Origin: an uncultured bacterium | GTDB lineage: Bacteria > Patescibacteriota > Minisyncoccia > Phycocordibacterales > PALSA-1337 | Direction of reading: 5' to 3' | Length of the DNA: 7,654 nucleotides | Assembly: GCA_903870235.1 (NCBI GenBank) | Contig: CAIQCA010000004.1 | Location: 1 to 7,654 of the forward strand | Part shown: piece by piece, positions 1 to 4,995 of the stretch | Layout of the letters: each line of letters opens with the position of its first letter | Position numbering within the stretch: the stretch's first letter is position 1 | Position numbers and translations under genes: made by a program | The notes under the pieces: model-generated | What the model was told of the DNA's origin: nothing | Database searches by the model: none | What the model saw: the letters and a program-made list of their open reading frames with translations, nothing else

Positions 1-97
1 CAGCTATGCTTTTCTGAGAATGTCCCTCAATGAACAAAGCATGGAGCCTATCACGATCTGATTCTGTTAAATGCCTAAATATTTCTCTTGTTTTCAT
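1..97 (-). CDS. IS30-like transposase, N-terminal fragment cut by window edge
   Basis: This is a partial gene. Reading the minus strand from the ATG at 97-95 gives 32 open codons to the window edge: MKTREIFRHLTESDR, then DRLHALFIEGHSQKSIA. The pattern 'LTxxDRxxLxxLxxxGxSxxxIA' matches the first helix-turn-helix of IS30-family transposases (HTH_38 type), which normally begins this way and continues into a STISRE-like second helix. The rest, including the DDE catalytic domain, lies beyond base 1. If the identification holds, one end of an insertion sequence should lie in about 98-150, between this start and the plus-strand cluster. I could not identify its terminal inverted repeat from one end alone. 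A non-transposase regulator with the same helix-turn-helix is the main alternative. Confidence 0.6.
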   Translation of the reverse strand, partial: MKTREIFRHLTESDRDRLHALFIEGHSQKSIA

Positions 98-100
98 ACA

Positions 101-119
101 AATTCATATTACATGAATT
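101..119. promoter_or_regulatory. Perfect palindrome between divergent genes
   Basis: AATTCAT (101-107) and ATGAATT (113-119) are perfect inverted repeats around a 5-nt spacer (ATTAC). The site lies just upstream of the minus-strand transposase-like start (97) and 33 nt before the plus-strand kinase-like start (153). It could be an operator for either divergent gene or part of an insertion-sequence end. No convincing -35/-10 pair is visible nearby on either strand. Confidence 0.35.
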
Positions 120-139
120 GCATTTCAAAAGAGAATTTA

Positions 140-163
140 ATGAGTAAACTAGATGGACAGTGA
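140..163 (+). other. Seven-codon leader ORF or misplaced true start of the kinase gene
   Basis: An ATG at 140 is preceded by AAAAGAG (127-133) at 6-nt spacing, a better ribosome-binding arrangement than the one in front of the ATG at 153. It encodes MSKLDGQ and stops at TGA 161-163, overlapping the kinase-like start in another frame. It may be a translationally coupled leader peptide. Alternatively the real protein begins MSKL and a one-base error or frameshift joins it to the downstream frame. It could also be chance. Confidence 0.3.
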
Positions 164-1280
164 CCTCGAAAGAGCATACAACCTGGTCATGGATGCCGTA
201 CGCGCTGAAGATATCTTCGGTGAACTGATTGACCCTAAAGGTACATCAGAACCCGGAGTGATTCTACAAAGTGTGTACGACAAATTACACCAGGCAGTAA
301 ATCCGGATTTGTACAAATTCAGTCCGGATGACAAAGAACTAGCCACCGAGGCCAGTTTACGCCTCGATAAATTCTTCGAACGTGCCAAGGAGCGCGTGAC
401 TGAAGGAATTTATGGTCTGCAACGACAAAGACCATCCTTGAAGACGCCGACTCATTTGGCTTTCAAGACGGTTAAGCGTGAGTACTACATCGGCGAACCA
501 ATCGCCGAAGGAACAATCTCCACCGTTTATGACGGCGAGTGCGCTCTCCGCGATGAATTCGCTGGGCGCGTAGCGATCAAGATCGTGGACAAGACTGCAG
601 ACAATGAATTGGCTTTGCGTGAAGCTCGTATTCTCAAGCTTCTCCATGCTGGCAACGGCCCGCAACGTAAACACCTCCCGGTGTTGCTCGATCGGTTTCA
701 AACCAGTGACTCACAAGTCGGTTTGATCTTCCGGTATATCGAGCAAAGTCAGGACATGTACGCTATCCGTGAAAATCCACTCTACCGAAACGGCGTGGAT
801 CGCAAACACATGGTCTGGATGCTTAACCGCACCCTTTCGGCCATTGGCTATGCCCATAGTTTGGGTATAGTTCACGGAAATATCGAACCATCGCATCTCA
901 TGGTGCGTGGTGAAGATCACAATGTGTTCTTGATCGATTGGTCATGGGCAGCTGTGTCGCCGGTGAAAACTAGTGATCAGTTCAAGATCTACACCGAGCA
1001 TTTCAGTGCTCCGGAAGTGAAGCAGAAAAAACTGCCCCACCCCGCATCGGATATATATTCGATCGGTAAGTGTATGATCTACGTCGTCGGAGGTAATGTG
1101 GAGACAAATGAGATGCCTGACAGCGTCGAACCAAAGCTCCAACGTTACTTGAAGTACCTCGTAACAGACAGCATGGTGCAAAGGCCTCATAATGCCTGGG
1201 ACGAATGGCGGTTCCTGGATAAGCTGGTTCGTGAGTTGTGGGGAGATAAACACTTCATCCCCTTCTCCACGAAGTGCTGA
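153..1280 (+). CDS. J-domain-like / protein kinase-fold protein, probable pseudokinase
   Basis: A 375-aa soluble protein. Residues about 18-88 look like a degenerate J domain: alternating helices with NPD (50-52) where DnaJ proteins have HPD, so stimulation of Hsp70 is doubtful. Residues about 110-360 form a protein-kinase fold: glycine-rich loop IAEGTISTVY (117-126), VAIK with K143, alpha-C glutamate E157, catalytic loop HGNIEPSHL (241-249), DWS in place of DFG (262-264), APE (286-288), DIYSIG (300-305) and RP (344-345). The HRD aspartate is N243 and the metal-binding asparagine is H248, so phosphotransfer is probably lost while ATP binding (K143, E157, D262) may remain. The C-terminal LWGDKHFIPF resembles the usual end of a J-like/kinase family I remember, which supports the stop at 1280. 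No membrane segment is seen. The start at 153 has only a weak GAG (142-144). The next gene follows in the same frame after 57 nt, so the two are probably one operon. Confidence 0.8.
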   Translation: MDSDLERAYNLVMDAVRAEDIFGELIDPKGTSEPGVILQSVYDKLHQAVNPDLYKFSPDDKELATEASLRLDKFFERAKERVTEGIYGLQRQRPSLKTPTHLAFKTVKREYYIGEPIAEGTISTVYDGECALRDEFAGRVAIKIVDKTADNELALREARILKLLHAGNGPQRKHLPVLLDRFQTSDSQVGLIFRYIEQSQDMYAIRENPLYRNGVDRKHMVWMLNRTLSAIGYAHSLGIVHGNIEPSHLMVRGEDHNVFLIDWSWAAVSPVKTSDQFKIYTEHFSAPEVKQKKLPHPASDIYSIGKCMIYVVGGNVETNEMPDSVEPKLQRYLKYLVTDSMVQRPHNAWDEWRFLDKLVRELWGDKHFIPFSTKC

Positions 1281-1337
1281 ACCAAAGAAGTAAAAAGAAA
1301 AAACAAAAAACGAAAAGAAAGCGAAAGGAAACAAATT
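1281..1337 (+). promoter_or_regulatory. Polypurine, almost T-free leader between kinase and vWA genes
   Basis: These 57 nt are nearly all A and G. There are only three T residues, two of them adjacent to the ATG. The leader ends with AAAGGAA and a start codon. Such a stretch should be unstructured in mRNA and could act as an A-rich translation enhancer. It also has no stop in the frame shared by both flanking genes. There is no terminator hairpin here, which supports co-transcription. Confidence 0.5.
1324..1330 (+). promoter_or_regulatory. Shine-Dalgarno site of the vWA gene
   Basis: AAAGGAA lies 7 nt before the ATG at 1338. This is a good anti-16S match and, with the MGGG N-terminus typical of the family as I remember it, fixes the start. 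Confidence 0.7.
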
Positions 1338-2822
1338 ATGGGTGGTGGTAATTATAATGGTGATGTGGCTGATCGCAGTCGCGCAGACAGTGGCCGTGAG
1401 CATTTTGCACACACGGCAGCAATGCTGACTCGTCGGATTGAAGAACGTATGTGTCATGCGTCATTAAACCCGCGCGGCAAAACTCGGGAATGCTGTGATC
1501 ATCCCGATCATCCGAACACGATGCCGATTGCGGTTCTCATGGATCTGACTCGTTCGCGCGGCGAAGACGCCAAGGTCATCTTCGGCAAGTTGCCGATGTT
1601 GGTTGGTCAGATTATCTTGAACCAGTACGTCCCCGATCCGGAAATCTGTTTCGTGGGCGTCGGTGATGCCACGTGCGATCGGGCACCTCTCCAGGTCGGT
1701 CAGTTCGAATCGGACAACCGGCTCGACGAAGTCCTTGGTAACATGTGGATCGAACTCGGCGGTGGTGGCACAGGACAAGAGTCCTACGAGTTGGCCGCTT
1801 ACTACATGGCGACGCATACCAAACTCGATAGCGAGAAGCGCGGTGCCAAAGGCTACTGTTTCATCTTGGCCGACGAGGGGTTCTACCCCAAACTCGACAA
1901 GAAACAGGTTGAAGAAGTTATCGGCGACAAGCTGGACGCTTCAATGTCATCCGCAGAAGTCTTCGCGGCGCTCCAGAAAAAGTTCCACACATTCCTGATC
2001 TTTCCGAGGTCGACTTGGGAAGAACGTCGGGCCGACATCGATGAAGAGATGGCTCAACGCGTCCGGAATGCTGGCGGCATGATCGAAGGAGTCGATTTCC
2101 GCGCTACCCTAGGTTGGGGTAACCGGAATGATCTGGACCTGCATGTGCAGGGACCCGATGGTCACCACATCTATTATGGAAGTAAGGTTTCGCCGACTGG
2201 CGGATTCTTGGATGTGGACATGAACGTCCAGGGCGAAACGACCAAGCCGGTCGAAAACGTCCGCTGGGCCAAGGGTAAAGCACCGAAGGGTGAATACCGG
2301 GTTTGGGTGGAGAACTATCGTTTCCACGAACAATCCGCGGCTGGCACCGAGTTCAAGGTGGAAGTTGAAGTCAATGGTGAGATCACACATTTCACCGGAA
2401 AGACTCCCGGTCAACAAACCGGACAGAACAGTCGTGTGGATGTCGGTACATTCACCTTCGATCCAAGCAAGCGGAAACCCCAGCAGGGCGACGCTGAACG
2501 TTATGCTGGCTACAACGAGAAAGGTATCAAGACCCAATGGGCCACGGTACTTCCCTCGGAACACATCCTGATGATCGACACAGCCAAGGCGGCCGTGGAC
2601 ATTATTCTCGGCGTGTTGGCGATCACGAGTGGCGTGCGCACGTTGGACACATATGTGGCCGACATGAAGGCCCGTGGTCAGAGCGACACCCGCATCAAAG
2701 AAGTGCGGGCCTCTCTCACCGATATCGGTGAACAGGCGTCCGCCCCGAAAGTTGATGTTGCTTCCGTTCCGAAATTGACACCGCTGACGCCCAAACGTCG
2801 CAGTGCTTCGACCAGGATCTGA
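1338..2822 (+). CDS. 'MGGG' type von Willebrand A protein with inserted DUF2135/YfaP-like domain
   Basis: A 494-aa protein with no signal peptide or membrane helix, probably cytoplasmic. The N-terminus begins MGGGNYN, then a Cys/His-rich patch (C39, H40, C52, C53, H55, H58). The vWA domain spans about 63-222: first strand PIAVLMDLTRS with MIDAS D69-x-T71-x-S73, the conserved segment DRAPLQVGQFESDNR (114-128), a GGGGTG loop (141-146) and D179 in ILADEG. The MIDAS is intact, although R72 and R74 replace the usual G and M. Residues about 256-375 form a beta-rich DUF2135/YfaP-like module (LGWGNRNDLDLHVQGPDG, then YYGSKVSPTGGFLDVD). After it, HILMIDTAKAAVDIILGVLA (409-428) looks like the final strand and helix of the vWA fold, implying that DUF2135 is nested inside it. 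The tail is Pro/Lys/Ser-rich. It follows the kinase-like gene in an apparent operon. A metal-dependent protein-binding or scaffold role is inferred from the fold, and the partner is unknown. Confidence 0.85.
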   Translation: MGGGNYNGDVADRSRADSGREHFAHTAAMLTRRIEERMCHASLNPRGKTRECCDHPDHPNTMPIAVLMDLTRSRGEDAKVIFGKLPMLVGQIILNQYVPDPEICFVGVGDATCDRAPLQVGQFESDNRLDEVLGNMWIELGGGGTGQESYELAAYYMATHTKLDSEKRGAKGYCFILADEGFYPKLDKKQVEEVIGDKLDASMSSAEVFAALQKKFHTFLIFPRSTWEERRADIDEEMAQRVRNAGGMIEGVDFRATLGWGNRNDLDLHVQGPDGHHIYYGSKVSPTGGFLDVDMNVQGETTKPVENVRWAKGKAPKGEYRVWVENYRFHEQSAAGTEFKVEVEVNGEITHFTGKTPGQQTGQNSRVDVGTFTFDPSKRKPQQGDAERYAGYNEKGIKTQWATVLPSEHILMIDTAKAAVDIILGVLAITSGVRTLDTYVADMKARGQSDTRIKEVRASLTDIGEQASAPKVDVASVPKLTPLTPKRRSASTRI

Positions 2823-2852
2823 TTCAAGCAAGCAGTAAGCAGTTCTTTATTC

Positions 2853-2883
2853 AAAGGGCCGGACGCAAGTCTGGCTCTTTTTT
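2853..2883 (+). terminator. Intrinsic terminator after the vWA gene
   Basis: The stem 2855-2864 pairs with 2869-2878: ten pairs including two G-U, extendable by two A-T pairs. It encloses a GCAA (GNRA) tetraloop and runs into TTTTTT (2878-2883). It lies about 30 nt after the stop at 2822 and should end the kinase-vWA transcript. Confidence 0.88.
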
Positions 2884-2924
2884 GTCGGCTTTATTTCAGC
2901 CATTCATGCTCGACTGCGCACACA

Positions 2925-2960
2925 TTGACAATATTATCCATCTGTGGCAGATTTGAAATA
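2925..2960 (+). promoter_or_regulatory. Possible promoter for the pyruvate-kinase-like gene
   Basis: A perfect -35 hexamer TTGACA lies at 2925-2930, in the gap after the terminator, where a new promoter is needed unless the third gene depends on readthrough. No good TATAAT lies 16-18 nt downstream. The AT-rich TTTGAAATA (2952-2960) is the nearest candidate and is spaced too far. The rest of 2884-3012 shows no gene. Confidence 0.3.
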
Positions 2961-2996
2961 GGTTTAAAGTTCACCAAAACATCATTTAGAAAACAG

Positions 2997-3003
2997 AAAG
3001 GAG
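2997..3003 (+). promoter_or_regulatory. Strong Shine-Dalgarno site of the pyruvate-kinase-like gene
   Basis: AAAGGAG lies 9 nt before the ATG at 3013, a near-perfect anti-16S match that fixes the start. Confidence 0.8.
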
Positions 3004-3012
3004 TAGTGCTAC

Positions 3013-3933
3013 ATGTTAATCGCAACATTGCCCCCGGTTTACCGTGAAGAGTTGCTGCGTGAGATTATCTCATGCGACGAAGTCGGAGGGGTTCGCTACA
3101 ACACAGGAATGGTCTCCCCTCTCGATCCGGAGAAAACCTTGGCTATTGTAAAATGGTTGACTGACAACTACGAGAAAAAGTTGTGGATCGATCTCAAGGG
3201 TCGTCAGTTGCGTGTCACTCATTGGGCTGTGCCCGACTTAGCCAACATTACACTTAACCACGAAGTGGAAATCAGTGGAGATGCTTGGGTACTTTTTCGT
3301 GATGGCGAAAAATGTTCAGTCAAATTTGCCCACGGAAATACCATATATCTTGATCCGCCACCTCGGCAAGCGGTTGGCGCTGGTCAATCGATCAATATCC
3401 TCGGCAAAGATGTCACAATCAAGGGATACTTGACCGATAACGACCGCGCATACATCCAAGCGGCCAAAAAACTCGGGATCAAGTCATTCATGTTGTCATT
3501 CGTTGAGAGTAATCAAGATATCAAAGACGTACAGGCTGAGTTTGGTCTCGACCCAAGTCAAAATACAGTTCCAACCCTCGACTTAGTCCTCAAGATTGAA
3601 TCTCCGGCTGGCATGAAATTCATCGTCGAAACACTAGGTTGGACTCTTGGAGAAAATACCTTAATGGCTGCCCGCGACGACCTGTTCGCGACTATCGGCG
3701 ATGATAAGTCCATGATCTTGCATTACTTGAAAGAGATTGCGCGTCAGGATCCAGGTGCCATCGTAGCTTCCAGACTGTTCTCAGGTATCGAGCGCGACGG
3801 TACCTTGGCTCTATCTGACATTACCGATATCCAACTCATGAAGGAGTTCGGCTACAAAAACTTCATGCTTTCCGACGGTCTCTGTCACCGCAAGTTCAAA
3901 GAGGCTATCGTCGCTTGGAAGATGATTTGGTAG
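3013..3933 (+). CDS. Shortened, divergent pyruvate kinase-like protein
   Basis: A 306-aa protein. Segments align in order with the pyruvate kinase A domain: LIATLPP (2-8) with KIVCTIGP; VRYNTG (27-32) with ARxNFSHG; IDLKGRQLRV (59-68) with xDTKGPEIRT; GYLTDND (138-144) with LPALTEKD; SFMLSFVES (158-166) with DFIAxSFVRS; LKIESPAG (193-200) with SKIENxEG; ARDDL (220-224) with ARGDLG; IVASRL (250-255) with ITATQM; SDI (268-270) and FMLSDG (284-289) with SDVAN and VMLSGE. Positions kept include R28, N30, D60, K62, R67, the catalytic-type K194, and metal-ligand positions E196 and D223. Losses include the potassium-ligand Ser (now G32) and the ATQ threonine (now S253). The B domain is about 65 aa and there is no C-terminal domain; a normal enzyme is about 470 aa. 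It may bind phosphoenolpyruvate/pyruvate or a related ligand, and normal glycolytic activity is doubtful. It is co-oriented with the vWA gene but behind a terminator. Confidence 0.75.
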   Translation: MLIATLPPVYREELLREIISCDEVGGVRYNTGMVSPLDPEKTLAIVKWLTDNYEKKLWIDLKGRQLRVTHWAVPDLANITLNHEVEISGDAWVLFRDGEKCSVKFAHGNTIYLDPPPRQAVGAGQSINILGKDVTIKGYLTDNDRAYIQAAKKLGIKSFMLSFVESNQDIKDVQAEFGLDPSQNTVPTLDLVLKIESPAGMKFIVETLGWTLGENTLMAARDDLFATIGDDKSMILHYLKEIARQDPGAIVASRLFSGIERDGTLALSDITDIQLMKEFGYKNFMLSDGLCHRKFKEAIVAWKMIW

Positions 3934-3949
3934 TTATCTTCGGATAACT
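3932..3949 (+). terminator. cUUCGg hairpin overlapping the stop codon
   Basis: AGTTATC and GATAACT form a perfect 7-bp stem closed by C(TTCG)G, the hyperstable tetraloop. The left arm includes two bases of the TAG stop (3931-3933). There is no T-tract, so it is more likely a 3'-end stabilising or pausing element acting with the terminator 12 nt downstream. Confidence 0.6.
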
Positions 3950-3960
3950 CCATTCAAACC

Positions 3961-3993
3961 GCCGCTGATCACTCAGCGGCTTTTTTGTTTTTT
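3961..3993 (+). terminator. Intrinsic terminator after the pyruvate-kinase-like gene
   Basis: GCCGCTGA (3961-3968) and TCAGCGGC (3973-3980) form a perfect 8-bp stem with a TCAC loop, followed by T6-G-T6. The minus-strand operon ends at 3994, so the same stem may also stop it, although on that strand only a short T run (TTT) follows the stem. Confidence 0.9.
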
Positions 3994-4962
3994 CTACATA
4001 CCACGCGACAAATCCTGTAGATACTTTTTTGTATGAAGCAACATATCTACTCGAGAATTATTTTTCAAATAATGTTCCTTTTCAACCCATAAACCATGGA
4101 TTTCGCGTTGATAGAATAATTCTTTTCCAAGCTTCAACTCCTCATCGCTTACGGGTCTTTCTGTGCGATAACCATTCAAAAACTCACCTATATACTTCTC
4201 TGATCCTGGACGATTGTGTCCTGTAGAATATGAATATTGCATAGCTCTGATAATCTCAAACACACATGGTGCGATACAAGTTTTCTCAAAATCAAAAACA
4301 TGAGTGACCGTGCCATCTTTATCAAAAAACACATTACCATCATGATAGTCGCCATGTATCAAACCAGTTCGTAAACCTTCCATATCAGCAAGTGAAAGTT
4401 TTTCTTCTTTCACACACTTTTTCTTGAACTCAATAGCTTCTTTGGCTTGTCTGTCAAAATCAGTCAGAATTTTTTTGTTATTTATAATCTCCAGAATAGA
4501 ATCCGCGTCCTCAAAAAATTCATCTTTATTCCACGATTTAAATACCTCGCTTATTTCCGGATATCTGCTCTCACCTGCTTTATGTATGCGACCAAGCATG
4601 ATTCCTAGACTCTTAGGGGCTTGAGCGGGAACCGTAGTACCTTTTGAAACAAACTGAAAACCTTCGACAAAAGGAAATAAAGAGACGAAAACATTACCTA
4701 TTTGAGTGATAGTCTCCCCTTCATTATTTTTGAGAGGGATTATGACCGGTACTCCTTTGGACGCAAAGAAAAGCTTAGCTTTGTGAGCGTCGACAATGCG
4801 ACGTTTTTCTTTGAAACGATACTGTTTTAGAAAATATTTACGACCACCTGAAACAACAACAAAATTCTCACTCAGATAACCTGCGGTGATTTTGTTTGAG
4901 ATCATCACGCCCGAGCTTAGTTCAGTAAACTTTGTAGCGAGAATATTTATATTATTTAACAT
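3994..4962 (-). CDS. Aminoglycoside phosphotransferase-fold small-molecule kinase
   Basis: A 322-aa APH/choline-kinase family protein of normal length. The N-lobe has FLKQYRF with the ATP-binding K46, followed by AHKAKLFFASKGVPVIIPL (59-77), the usual helix and strand. The catalytic loop is LIHGDYHDGNVFF (201-213) with D205 and N210. The metal-binding motif is DFE (224-226) in place of DFG/DxD, as often seen in this family. All catalytic residues are present, so an active ATP-dependent phosphotransferase acting on a hydroxyl of a small molecule is expected. The substrate cannot be read from sequence: homoserine-kinase-like, spore-coat-like and antibiotic-modifying members look alike at this level. 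It is the last gene of the minus-strand operon, 33 nt after the adenylate-forming enzyme, which suggests a substrate in the same pathway rather than drug resistance. No Shine-Dalgarno precedes the ATG. Confidence 0.85.
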   Translation of the reverse strand: MLNNINILATKFTELSSGVMISNKITAGYLSENFVVVSGGRKYFLKQYRFKEKRRIVDAHKAKLFFASKGVPVIIPLKNNEGETITQIGNVFVSLFPFVEGFQFVSKGTTVPAQAPKSLGIMLGRIHKAGESRYPEISEVFKSWNKDEFFEDADSILEIINNKKILTDFDRQAKEAIEFKKKCVKEEKLSLADMEGLRTGLIHGDYHDGNVFFDKDGTVTHVFDFEKTCIAPCVFEIIRAMQYSYSTGHNRPGSEKYIGEFLNGYRTERPVSDEELKLGKELFYQREIHGLWVEKEHYLKNNSRVDMLLHTKKYLQDLSRGM

Positions 4963-4995
4963 GGTTATGTTTACTCGATAATCCTTCTAGAAATA

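Noticed and set aside
942..1457. 171-aa antisense open frame with a Phe-rich, membrane-like stretch
   Set aside because: The Phe run is only the complement of the polypurine leader, and it spans the ends of two well-supported genes.
153..2822. Genome-wide TGA recoding (glycine, as in SR1/Gracilibacteria) because two ORFs are joined by an in-frame TGA
   Set aside because: No other gene here contains an internal TGA, glycines use GGN codons, and the vWA and GNAT genes end at TGA where their families end.
2109..2831. 240-aa antisense open frame on the minus strand
   Set aside because: It is a shadow of the GC-richer DUF2135-containing gene, with no recognisable motif and no start signal.
2820..3054. 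The vWA frame stays open after its TGA stop until a TGA at about 3052
   Set aside because: It runs straight through the intrinsic terminator and the Shine-Dalgarno of the next gene, and the encoded residues show no family resemblance.
3994..4962. Antibiotic-resistance gene call for the APH-fold kinase
   Set aside because: The fold is shared by many metabolic kinases, and the operon context points to biosynthesis rather than resistance.
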